Source: Clostridia bacterium (GTDB taxonomy: Bacteria > Bacillota > Clostridia > Oscillospirales > Acutalibacteraceae). From it: DNA of 64,000 nucleotides. Positions 51,703 through 59,541 of this stretch are shown one piece after another. Every line of letters begins with the position of its first letter. Position 1 is the first letter of the stretch. Under the pieces are notes generated by a model, which was not told the origin of the DNA, ran no database searches, and worked only from the letters and a program-made list of their open reading frames with translations. The position numbers and the translations under genes are program-made. The stretch is taken from positions 1 to 64,000 of the forward strand of contig JAFSYM010000123.1 in assembly GCA_017450005.1 (NCBI GenBank). Reading direction: 5' to 3'.

Positions 51703-53793
51703 TTAAATCACATCCTGCTCAATGAGCGGCTTGTATTTCTTTAACAGCTCTGCGGCGACGTCGAGCGTTTCTTCCTCGGAGACCGGTGTAGGTTTACACG
51801 AAGTGATCCATTCACGCTCAATACGGTCGAGCTGCTTGTAATACTTGTTGCCGCATGAGGGGTTGCGCCCGTCGATCTGTTCGCGGCAAACGGTGGAAAT
51901 GGTCTTACGCTTACTGAAATTTTCGGCAAGGTATGTAAAGAAACTGTGCCAGCGTTTCGCGTAGTATTCGCCGACCAGACCGGACCACTCGCGCCAACGC
52001 AGATCATACTGTTCAGGCTCTCTCGGCGGGCCGAAGATCGTGTGCGCAACGAGCAGCGCGACCTCGAAGTTTTGTCGATCCGTCTTTCCCTCGGATCGCG
52101 CGCCTGCGGCGTAGAGATTGTGCGCAAGATTGTATTCCGCGCGCGTACAGAGTAGTCTGTCCATATCGGACAGAACACGCATAAACGCGTTTGTGGCCGT
52201 TTCAAATAAGCGGCTGTCGCGCTTTTGGTATCCATCGATCACAGCGACATACAGCCTGCGCGCATAATTGGACAGCATTTGCCGCGTAACGTCGCAGACG
52301 TCGAACGTATACCCGTCCGTATAGTCTCCCTCGGATGAGAGCATCTGCTCAAGCACCCGGCAAAGGACGGCGTTGTCATAGTGCAGTGCAAGCGTATCGC
52401 CCGGCGCGGTATGCGAAAGCTCCGTAGACGGACGCGCAGCCGGGATAGAGCCGACCGGATCAGCGGGAGAATCACCGTTATAGCACGAATCAAACAGCAG
52501 CTTTGCCGTGTCCCGAAGACAGTCTTCGTCGCTGCCCCATCGGCGCACAGCCTCTCGGATAAAGGTACTCTGCGCGTCTGCTGCGTCTTCGGTCAGACGG
52601 CGGAAAGCGAGCGCAGCATACAGCGGATTGACCGCCAAAGAGTCGGGGAGGATCGCAAGTCCGGCAGCGCCTTCGGGAACTGTATCGGACAGCAGCTTCC
52701 CGACATTTCCGCAAAGAACGGTATGACCTTCCGGATTCAATACGGTGCACGCCAGATACGGCTGGCCGAACTCGGCAAATACCGGATCGCCGATTGTATT
52801 CAGGATCAGAGCACTGTCAGCGGGGAGATTGCGCAGAAGCTGCGGCGTAAAACTGCAGCCGGTCTGTACCCATACGGCGCGCTCGTTCGTTTTGCGGATC
52901 TCGCGCAGGATCGCTTCGCCGGTTTGCTCGATCAGATTTGCGTCGCGCACGCGCGGCGTCACAAGCAGGAACGGGTCAGCCAGATAATACTTTGCCGTGC
53001 CGAAGTATTCAGTCTGCTTTTCGCGCAGCGCTTCGGCGATCGCGGCAAAGAGCGGATCGTCCGGATAGACGCGATACGTAAACGGGTATTGTCCCCACGG
53101 CGTGACAAAATACAGATTGGACTGCTTGAAATATCCTTTGATGTACTTCGGTACATGGCCGGTGAAGGCCGGCAAAATCGGTTCTATGCCCACCTCGCGC
53201 ATACGCTCGATGATGTGCTTGCCAAGCGCAATCTGCGCCTTGAGATAGTTGGTATCGGTCAGAGGAAGGAACGTGTCCAGTTTTCCGGCAAGCTGCAGCG
53301 GATAATAGCTCGGACTCGAGAGAAATTCCATGGCGTCCTCGCGGTTGATACCCAGCTTCAGCGCGGCATAGTACCACACGTACTCGTTGCCTACCGGCAT
53401 GAACATGACGTTGACGCCCTGCATGGCAAGGTAGTCGATCATGAAATCCCACCGATCCTGATCCCAGAGGTAGGCGTCGTTTTCATAAATGCCGTAAGAG
53501 AATGCGCAGCGGATATCATGCGCCAGAATCCGGACAAGCTTCTTTTGGGGCACGCGGGGTTTGCCGGAAGCGTAAACCTCCGTGTTGCCGCAGGGGGAAA
53601 GATCCATGTCGCAGAAGTCGCGCAGATACCGGTAATACGCGGCACAGAGCGCAGATTTGCTTGTGCCGCGAAGATGAATTTTATCCTGAACCGACTCGAT
53701 TTCATATCGCTCGTGTCCGTCGGTTCTTTCGATGATTTCGGTCGTAAAACGATCCGCAAGATGCGGCGTCGTCCGCTCGATCAGGGCAGTCAT
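51703..53793 (-). CDS. GH89-like (alpha-N-acetylglucosaminidase family) protein with altered catalytic residues
   Basis: A 696-residue protein without signal peptide. It has a small N-terminal alpha/beta domain (1-80), a TIM barrel (about 85-400) and a helical C-terminal domain, the NAGLU layout. Recognisable barrel sequence includes RWDFMIDYLAMQGVNVMFMPVGNEYVWY and VGIEPILPAFTGHVP. Where human NAGLU has the catalytic Glu in DTFNEM, this protein has DPFLLV (273-278). Where the second Glu lies in APEGI, it has LPDSL (382-386). True family enzymes remove terminal alpha-N-acetylglucosamine. Activity is doubtful or altered here. It overlaps the upstream acyltransferase-like gene by 4 nt. Confidence 0.8.
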   Translation of the reverse strand: MTALIERTTPHLADRFTTEIIERTDGHERYEIESVQDKIHLRGTSKSALCAAYYRYLRDFCDMDLSPCGNTEVYASGKPRVPQKKLVRILAHDIRCAFSYGIYENDAYLWDQDRWDFMIDYLAMQGVNVMFMPVGNEYVWYYAALKLGINREDAMEFLSSPSYYPLQLAGKLDTFLPLTDTNYLKAQIALGKHIIERMREVGIEPILPAFTGHVPKYIKGYFKQSNLYFVTPWGQYPFTYRVYPDDPLFAAIAEALREKQTEYFGTAKYYLADPFLLVTPRVRDANLIEQTGEAILREIRKTNERAVWVQTGCSFTPQLLRNLPADSALILNTIGDPVFAEFGQPYLACTVLNPEGHTVLCGNVGKLLSDTVPEGAAGLAILPDSLAVNPLYAALAFRRLTEDAADAQSTFIREAVRRWGSDEDCLRDTAKLLFDSCYNGDSPADPVGSIPAARPSTELSHTAPGDTLALHYDNAVLCRVLEQMLSSEGDYTDGYTFDVCDVTRQMLSNYARRLYVAVIDGYQKRDSRLFETATNAFMRVLSDMDRLLCTRAEYNLAHNLYAAGARSEGKTDRQNFEVALLVAHTIFGPPREPEQYDLRWREWSGLVGEYYAKRWHSFFTYLAENFSKRKTISTVCREQIDGRNPSCGNKYYKQLDRIEREWITSCKPTPVSEEETLDVAAELLKKYKPLIEQDVI

Positions 53794-54731
53794 ACGGAGG
53801 CACCCGCATCGTCCGGACGAATGATTTTTTCGCCGTCAAAGAAGAAGATGCCCCAGCCGTGGCCAGTCTTCTGACCGGACTCCAGCCGTTCGGCAAACGC
53901 GCGGCGCAGGGACGTGTCGCGCGGCAGGTCAGCCGGTTCCGCATCCTTATATTTGCCGAATACACGCCACTTGTCGCTGAATTCTTCACTGTCGGACCAC
54001 TCCACGATGTCGAAGCAATCCATGAACTTGAGTATGTTCGATTTGGCCGGCAGGAAGTCATAGTGCGGCGGGTACAGAAGCCAGGAGCCGCAGCAGAACG
54101 GCATCCAGTCGGTACCCGGTACGCGCACGTCGGCGAACAGCGGGAAGTTATATGCGCGCTTGAACGCGTCCATCATCAGATCCACGGTCAGCGGGCCGAG
54201 CGAGGGAATGTGCATATTGATTAAAGTATCGCCCTTGGAAACGCTGTGGCCGCAGCATGTGTAGGGTTCTTCGCGCGAATACTCCGTCCACTCAAACTGC
54301 AGACGTCCGAGCGCAAAGCGCGTCAGTTCAAAGAAACCGTGGAACCACGAGGCCACAAAGGAGCCGTTCACGCCGTACACGTCGCGGCACTCTATGAGCT
54401 TTGCGCGCAGGTCGGTCATGCTGTCCCAATAGATCTGTTCAGGCAGTCCTTTTTCTTTGTAAGCCTCGCGCAGAAACCATGCCTGATACATAAAAATAAA
54501 CAGATCGCCTGTGTACTTATGGAACCCAAGAGACTCGCTCAGTTCGTCCAGCGGCGGAAAAAACGGCGTCGGATCGTCGCTCTCGTACAGCTCGACTACG
54601 CTGTCAAACGCCGCGCGCGATGCTTCACCGGCCAGAAGAGCACGGTTATACGCGCGGAATGTGTCGCGGGAATCCTCCGGAAAACCGGTTTTTTCCATAA
54701 ACAGTTCGAGAAATTCGGTCAAATCTTTCAT
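53790..54731 (-). CDS. Acyltransferase-like protein (DUF5596/GNAT_C type)
   Basis: A 313-residue soluble protein tentatively placed in a clostridial family annotated as acyltransferase-like (N-terminal helical domain and C-terminal GNAT-like domain). Features seen: an N-terminal helical region with FMYQAWFLREAYKEKG; the stretch SFVASWFHGFFELTRFALGRLQFEW; VSKGDTLINMHIPSLGPL; and a CCGSWLLYPPHYDFLP motif. Catalytic residues cannot be named. It is translationally coupled to the GH89-like gene by a 4-nt overlap, suggesting joint action on an amino-sugar or glycan. It begins ATG after AGGTGG. Confidence 0.6.
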   Translation of the reverse strand: MKDLTEFLELFMEKTGFPEDSRDTFRAYNRALLAGEASRAAFDSVVELYESDDPTPFFPPLDELSESLGFHKYTGDLFIFMYQAWFLREAYKEKGLPEQIYWDSMTDLRAKLIECRDVYGVNGSFVASWFHGFFELTRFALGRLQFEWTEYSREEPYTCCGHSVSKGDTLINMHIPSLGPLTVDLMMDAFKRAYNFPLFADVRVPGTDWMPFCCGSWLLYPPHYDFLPAKSNILKFMDCFDIVEWSDSEEFSDKWRVFGKYKDAEPADLPRDTSLRRAFAERLESGQKTGHGWGIFFFDGEKIIRPDDAGASV

Positions 54732-54782
54732 AATTCAGTACCACCTGTCATAGTATTCTCTTCAGAGAGGATGATTGATTGG

Positions 54783-55274
54783 ATGCGATGGGTCAAAAAG
54801 GCCGTCACGGCCGGTTTACTGTGTTTGTGCCTTGCGGGCTGTCAGCGCGATGCACCGATCGATCCGGTTTTGTTCTGCAGGGATTTCAACGCGCGCTCAG
54901 GCGCGGTGCAGCTTCGGGAAGAGGACGCATATCTGCGCACGGAAGGGGAAGTCGTTCTGTTCGCCGATGCGGGGCTTGTGCGATTGCAAACGGATGAAAA
55001 CGGGGCTGTGCATACTGCGGTTGTGACCGGAAACCGGTCGGATGCGCTGTATCGTTTCGCAACGGATGCTTTTGCGGTATTGGCAAAACCCCTATCCGAA
55101 GACGTTCCGCAGGCGTTCAGGGACGCGCTCGTGCGGGATGATCGGTCTGTGCAATCGGTTGAAACTAAGCGTTTTCAGTATTATATCTATGCGTCGGACG
55201 GGATCGTTACGGCTGTGCAGTCGAATCGGCTGTCTGTTTCGCTTCCCGTTCTGCCTTCTTTGCGTCCTGAATGA
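54783..55274 (+). CDS. Predicted lipoprotein of unknown function
   Basis: A 163-residue protein with a lipoprotein signal: basic start, hydrophobic core and lipobox LAGC at about residue 20. The rest is beta-rich and acidic, not recognised. The start chosen is an ATG 12 nt after AGAGAGG; an in-frame ATG four codons earlier directly abuts that site. The last 68 bases overlap, on the opposite strand, the 3' end of the GDPD-like gene. Confidence 0.65.
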   Translation: MRWVKKAVTAGLLCLCLAGCQRDAPIDPVLFCRDFNARSGAVQLREEDAYLRTEGEVVLFADAGLVRLQTDENGAVHTAVVTGNRSDALYRFATDAFAVLAKPLSEDVPQAFRDALVRDDRSVQSVETKRFQYYIYASDGIVTAVQSNRLSVSLPVLPSLRPE

Positions 55275-56232
55275 TTTTGATTGTATCGGCAACTTTATCT
55301 GTTGCGATGGCGGTCACACCGTAGGAACGCAGTTCGGCCACGTCGTCTGCAGAAACGTCCGAGAGAACGATCGCAAGACCGAGATTGCGCGTATAGTGAA
55401 TAAACTTTTCGGAGGCGAACTGACTGTTCGCTTTTTCATAGATGACGCCGTACGGCAGGCCTTCTGTCACTGTATCGGACCGGCTGTCGCGCAGCAGCGC
55501 CTTGGCCTCGTCATTTGTCGCGGCGCGGATTAAATCGGGACAAGCCTTGTCTGCGGCGGCAGCGTCCGCATCGCCCAGCGGGCAATAGACGACCTTATCG
55601 AGCATCGCGCTTTGCTCCACTGCATTGTAGACGTTCGTAAGCGCTTCTTCGGCCTGCGGAATCTGCGCCTCATCGAGAAAGCGCAGATAGATTCTCGCTG
55701 TGATCCGGTTCGGTGCGGAGAAATACTGCAGCGCTTCTTCAAGCGTCACCACGCTGACGGAAGGAATCTCATCTTCTGCAGCACCTGCATAGATCTGCAC
55801 GCCGTCCTCGTCGGTAAAGCCGTACATCAGGTTGACTTTCTGTAACTGCTCGAGCGTCAGATCGGACACCTGAATCCCTTTGCCGTACAGAACTTCTGCA
55901 TTGCTCATGCCGGGCAGCGGTTCGGACAGAATAATATACTTTCCGTCCTTGGTACGCTGCAGGATCATTTCCATACCGTTGCCGCCGGTGTGATGCTCGC
56001 GCCAGTAGTATTCCAATCCGATCGGCGTTTCAAAAACGGCCAGATCCGTATAGGGCGCCTGTCCGACAACATATACCGTGCTGTAGTTGATCGGATTCTC
56101 GCGCAGCTTTTCATGATTTAATTCGGGCACCTTGTTCCTGTGTGCAGAAAAAACAAAATACAGGCCTATTACAGCCGCTGTAACGACAATGAGCGCGCAC
56201 ACAATAATCAGAATGATTTTTTTGGCTTTCAT
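55207..56232 (-). CDS. Membrane-anchored degenerate glycerophosphodiesterase-like protein
   Basis: A 341-residue protein with one N-terminal membrane helix (IILIIVCALIVVTAAVIGLYFVF) and an outside domain with GDPD-like order: a GYFxxE-like region GNGMEMILQRTKDGKYIIL, and VSDLTLEQLQKVNLMYGF. The usual catalytic His of HRG and of the HD motif are not seen (GQAP and SEPL occupy those places), and the metal-binding Glu-x-Asp reads EMI. It is therefore probably not an active phosphodiesterase. A LEEALQYF stretch and the late SDVSADDVAELRSYGVTAIATD fit the C-terminal barrel. Ribosome site AAAGGCAGG; it has its own promoter. Confidence 0.65.
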   Translation of the reverse strand: MKAKKIILIIVCALIVVTAAVIGLYFVFSAHRNKVPELNHEKLRENPINYSTVYVVGQAPYTDLAVFETPIGLEYYWREHHTGGNGMEMILQRTKDGKYIILSEPLPGMSNAEVLYGKGIQVSDLTLEQLQKVNLMYGFTDEDGVQIYAGAAEDEIPSVSVVTLEEALQYFSAPNRITARIYLRFLDEAQIPQAEEALTNVYNAVEQSAMLDKVVYCPLGDADAAAADKACPDLIRAATNDEAKALLRDSRSDTVTEGLPYGVIYEKANSQFASEKFIHYTRNLGLAIVLSDVSADDVAELRSYGVTAIATDKVADTIKIIQDAKKAEREAKQTADSTAQP

Positions 56233-56266
56233 GGTTTGTCCTGCCTTTCTAACAAATCGCTTTATT

Positions 56267-56295
56267 ATTATACCTGAGTTTCATCAATAATGCAA
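56267..56295 (-). promoter_or_regulatory. Promoter of the GDPD-like gene
   Basis: On the minus strand TTGCAT, 17 nt, TATAAT (56272-56267), 35 nt before the start codon. It lies immediately past the duplicated terminator tail of the upstream gene. Confidence 0.8.
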
Positions 56296-56296
56296 G

Positions 56297-56341
56297 ATAA
56301 AACAAAAAAGAAAGACCGCATAAAACAAAAAGAAAGACCGC
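56297..56341. repeat. Tandem duplication of a terminator tail
   Basis: Two consecutive copies of ATAAAACAAAAA(A)GAAAGACCGC, differing by one A. Each contains the 3' stem arm (on the minus strand GCGGTC) and T-rich tail of the stress-protein terminator. Confidence 0.85.
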
Positions 56342-56356
56342 ACCCTTTCGGATGCG
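56320..56356 (-). terminator. Terminator of the universal stress protein gene
   Basis: On the minus strand CCGCATCC-GAAA-GGGTGCGG followed by TCTTTCTTTTTGTTTT. Confidence 0.85.
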
Positions 56357-56367
56357 GCGGAAAGGAA

Positions 56368-56826
56368 TCAGAAGGAGTCGCGCAGCGGAATTCGGAACGT
56401 GCCGTCCGCGACAATTTGTATTTCGGAATGCGGCGCGTGACCGATCATGTAAGCCGTGCCGTCGCTGTCGGCCATCCAGAGCGGGATTTGCGGATTTTGT
56501 TCATGCAGATCCAGCAGGAAGTGCGTGCTGTTCTTGCCGGGAAAACCCGTCAGAAGCGCGCATGCGCCGCAGGACTGCGCCATGGCACATACGCTTGCGG
56601 CGGCGTTGTCCGAGAATGTGACGGTCATATCGGCGCCGAATTCGCGCGCGTAGTCGTTCAGGCTTTCGAGTGCAGCGAGGTCGGGCGCGACAGATTGGCG
56701 CAGCGGCAGTACGCTGACAATGCGCAGATCGGCGCCCTGTTCCTCGGCAAGACGCTGCCCGAAGGCGATCAGATGACGACAGGAATGCTGCGGAGTGACG
56801 CAGACAAGGATGCAGTTTTTTGCCAT
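56368..56826 (-). CDS. Universal stress protein (UspA-like)
   Basis: A 152-residue cytoplasmic protein of the HUP/Usp fold, resembling the Usp module of KdpD-type proteins. It starts CILVCVTPQHSCRHLIAFGQRLAEEQGADLRIVSVLP and has the second-half strand ACALLTGFPGKNSTHFLLDLHEQ. The usual ATP-binding GxxG-9x-GS motif is not clearly kept, so nucleotide binding is unsure. The start MAKNCIL follows GAGGGAGCG; the open frame 19 codons longer crosses the promoter. Its promoter region contains a perfect 9-bp inverted repeat. It lies downstream of ackA but behind a terminator. Confidence 0.78.
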   Translation of the reverse strand: MAKNCILVCVTPQHSCRHLIAFGQRLAEEQGADLRIVSVLPLRQSVAPDLAALESLNDYAREFGADMTVTFSDNAAASVCAMAQSCGACALLTGFPGKNSTHFLLDLHEQNPQIPLWMADSDGTAYMIGHAPHSEIQIVADGTFRIPLRDSF

Positions 56827-56841
56827 TTTCGCTCCCTCACT

Positions 56842-56871
56842 TTCACATTTATTATACCAGTCAAATGTGAA
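56842..56871. promoter_or_regulatory. Inverted repeat enclosing the stress-protein -10 box
   Basis: TTCACATTT and AAATGTGAA are exact complements, 12 nt apart, and enclose TATAAT (minus strand, 56856-56851). A weak -35 (CTGAAT) lies 17 nt upstream, so an activator or repressor may be needed. Confidence 0.65.
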
Positions 56872-56914
56872 CGATTCAGCCAAACGAGGTTACGAATCGG
56901 TAAAAAATGATGAC

Positions 56915-56949
56915 AAAAAGGGCTGCCGCACGTTTGTATGCAGCAGCCC
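56915..56949 (-). terminator. Terminator of ackA
   Basis: On the minus strand GGGCTGC/GCAGCCC arms with further pairing, then TTTTTGTC, just after the ackA stop. Confidence 0.92.
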
Positions 56950-56965
56950 CGAAAGAAATACGATC

Positions 56966-58189
56966 TTATTTCTGCAGGGATTCGTAGATGTCTTTTGTAT
57001 CTCTGGCGATTACCAGCTCTTCGTTGGTCGGCAGGACGAAAACGCGAACCTTGGACTTGTCCGTGGAGATTTCGCCTTCGGCGCCCTTGACAAGCGTAGC
57101 GTTGAACGCTTCGTCGATCTCGATGCCGAGGAAGGAGAGGTTGTTGCACACGTTGGCGCGCATATCGACAGCGTTTTCGCCCACGCCGCCGGTGAATACG
57201 ATCGCGTCCACACCGTCCATGGCGGCAACATAGGAGCCGATGAACTTGCGGATCTGATAGTGCTGCATCTTGCGTGCAAGCGCTGCGCGGTGATTGCCTT
57301 CGTTCGTCGCGGCAATCAGGTCGCGGTCGTCGCTGGATACGCCGGAGATGCCGAATGCGCCGGACTTCTTGTTGAGCACCGTGTCGGTTTCGGCAGGCGT
57401 CCAGCCTTCCTTCTGCTGCAGATAGATGATGGCCGAGGGGTCAACGCCGCCGGAGCGCGTGCCCATCATAAAGCCGTCGAGCGGGGTAAGACCCATGGAT
57501 GTGTCGATGACCTTGCCGCCCTTGACTGCTGTGATGGACGAGCCGTTGCCGATGTGGCAGGTGACGATCTTCAGTTCCTCGATCGGCTTGCCCATGACCT
57601 CGGCGCAGCGTGCGCTGACATAGCGGTGGGACGTGCCGTGGAAACCGTAGCGGCGCACCTGATACTTTTCATAATACTCATAGGGGATCGCAAACATATA
57701 GGCTTCTTCCGGCATGGTGGAGTGGAACGCATTGTCAAAAACAACAACCTCGGGCACATCTGCGCCAAAGACGTCCATGCACGCACGGATGCCCTGAATA
57801 TGCGCTGCGTTATGCAGCGGCGCAAGATCGATCAGGCTTTCGATACCGGCGATGACTTCCTCGGTGACAAGCATGCTCTTGTTGAACAGCGCACCGCCCT
57901 GCACGATACGATGGCCGACAGCCGCGATCTCATCGAGGCTCTCGATAACCTTGCATTCGCCGCTCGTCAGATTCCTCTTCACTTCCATGAATGCAGCCGT
58001 GTGGTTCGGCAGTTCCACGGTATACTCGACTTTGCGGCCGTCCGCGGTCTTGGCCGTCACTTCGCCCGGCTCGCCGGAGGCGCTTGCGATACGCTCGCAG
58101 ATGCCCTTGGCGACCATGGATTCGGTGCTCATGTCGATGAGCTGATACTTCAGAGAAGAGCTGCCTGCATTGATGACGAGAATTTTCAC
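56966..58189 (-). CDS. ackA: Acetate kinase
   Basis: Interconverts acetyl phosphate plus ADP with acetate plus ATP, the energy-yielding end of acetate fermentation. The 407-residue ASKHA-fold enzyme shows ILVINAGSSSLKYQL, the second signature RRYGFHGTSHRYVS, CHIGNGSS, SMGLTPLDGFMMGTRSGGVDP and FTGGVGENA. The start is GTG, 8 nt after GGAGG; an upstream TTG overlaps the ribosome site. pta is not adjacent in the window. Promoter TTGAAA-17-TATAAT upstream. Confidence 0.97.
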   Translation of the reverse strand: MKILVINAGSSSLKYQLIDMSTESMVAKGICERIASASGEPGEVTAKTADGRKVEYTVELPNHTAAFMEVKRNLTSGECKVIESLDEIAAVGHRIVQGGALFNKSMLVTEEVIAGIESLIDLAPLHNAAHIQGIRACMDVFGADVPEVVVFDNAFHSTMPEEAYMFAIPYEYYEKYQVRRYGFHGTSHRYVSARCAEVMGKPIEELKIVTCHIGNGSSITAVKGGKVIDTSMGLTPLDGFMMGTRSGGVDPSAIIYLQQKEGWTPAETDTVLNKKSGAFGISGVSSDDRDLIAATNEGNHRAALARKMQHYQIRKFIGSYVAAMDGVDAIVFTGGVGENAVDMRANVCNNLSFLGIEIDEAFNATLVKGAEGEISTDKSKVRVFVLPTNEELVIARDTKDIYESLQK

Positions 58190-58243
58190 AATAATATCCT
58201 CCAAATCTTCAAAATTTTCTTGAAAAAACCAGATAGCTGTACT

Positions 58244-58272
58244 ATTATATAAGTAATGTATCTGTTTTTCAA
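58244..58272 (-). promoter_or_regulatory. Promoter of ackA
   Basis: On the minus strand TTGAAA (58272-58267), 17 nt, TATAAT (58249-58244). Short arms CAGATA/TATCTG (58230-58264) flank the -10. Confidence 0.82.
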
Positions 58273-58380
58273 GTGCTTTTTTGAAAAATACTGATTTTAG
58301 AAATAATCCGGGTTTGTTTAATCTTTGTTCATATATTTGATATAAAATATTTGAAAAAACGGAAGACAGGAGGAATTGAA

Positions 58381-59541
58381 TTGATTGAGGTCAGAAACCT
58401 TGTGAAGAAATACGGCGATCATGCCGCAGTCGACGACTTGACCTTCACGGTGGAGCAGGGGCAGATATACGGCTTCCTTGGTCCGAACGGTGCGGGTAAA
58501 TCGACGACGATGAACATCATCACGGGTTGTCTTGCGGCGACGTCGGGCGAGGTGCGAATCGACGGACACGACATTTTCAAAGAGCCGCGCGCGGCCAAAG
58601 CGCTGATCGGTTACCTGCCGGAGCAGCCGCCGCTGTACCCGGACATGACGCCGCGCGAGTATCTTGATTTTGTGGCGCAGGTTAAAGGCGTCGGCAAAAA
58701 GCAGCAGCGCGCCGAGGCTGTTCTTTCCGTGATGGAAAAGACGGGCATTGTCGATGTGCAAGATCGTCTGATTAAGAATCTCTCCAAGGGATACAAACAG
58801 CGTGTCGGTCTTGCGCAGGCCATTCTGGGCGATCCGCAGGTTATTATCCTGGACGAGCCGACCGTCGGTCTGGACCCGGCGCAGATTGTGGAGATTCGCG
58901 GTGTTATCAAGTCGCTTGCAGAGGATCACACAGTGATTTTCAGCAGCCACATTCTGTCCGAGGTCAGCGAAATCTGTTCGCGTATTCTGATTATTTCCGG
59001 CGGAAAACTGGTCGCGGAGGACACGCCCGAAGCACTCGAAAGCCGCTTCGTTTCCGCGCCGGTTCTGTATGCTACGGTTAAGGGCGATCCCGACAGCATT
59101 GAAAGTGCGCTGCGCTCCGTAGAGGGCGTTACAGACGTTGAGCTTTCCGCCGCAAAAGAGGACGGTACGACGGACGTGACGGTACAGTGCGCGAGCGGCG
59201 CCGAAGTTCTGGAAGCCATCTCGCTCGCGCTGCTGCAAAACGGCTGCCTGCTGCTTCGCATGGAGGAAGGACGCGCCAGTCTCGAGGACGTGTTTATGGA
59301 GTTGATTGCGCAGGAACCTGCGCCGCAGGCACCGCAGGATACGGACGCGACGCCGGAATTTGACGCGGACGCGCTTTTGAATGGAACGGTTGAGAGTGCA
59401 TACGCGCAGCATTCGCCGTTCGATTCGCCTACCGAGCCGGATGAAGAGGCTCCCGCAGCCGAAGACAGTCCGGTAAACGATACAACGGAAACCATTGACG
59501 ACGCACAGGAAGGAGGCGAGGCAGATGACAGCGATCTTTAA
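58381..59541 (+). CDS. ABC transporter ATPase (GldA-like) with acidic C-terminal tail
   Basis: A 386-residue ATPase of an ABC-2 exporter: Walker A GPNGAGKST, Q-loop LPEQPP, signature LSKGYKQRV, Walker B VIILDEP, H-loop SSH. A C-terminal subdomain (about 225-310) is followed by about 70 acidic, Pro/Asp/Glu-rich residues that look disordered and are unusual for this family. The start is TTG, 7 nt after AGGAGG. With the permease, the GldG-like and DUF4340 genes it forms a four-gene export or envelope system; the substrate is unknown. Confidence 0.92.
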   Translation: MIEVRNLVKKYGDHAAVDDLTFTVEQGQIYGFLGPNGAGKSTTMNIITGCLAATSGEVRIDGHDIFKEPRAAKALIGYLPEQPPLYPDMTPREYLDFVAQVKGVGKKQQRAEAVLSVMEKTGIVDVQDRLIKNLSKGYKQRVGLAQAILGDPQVIILDEPTVGLDPAQIVEIRGVIKSLAEDHTVIFSSHILSEVSEICSRILIISGGKLVAEDTPEALESRFVSAPVLYATVKGDPDSIESALRSVEGVTDVELSAAKEDGTTDVTVQCASGAEVLEAISLALLQNGCLLLRMEEGRASLEDVFMELIAQEPAPQAPQDTDATPEFDADALLNGTVESAYAQHSPFDSPTEPDEEAPAAEDSPVNDTTETIDDAQEGGEADDSDL

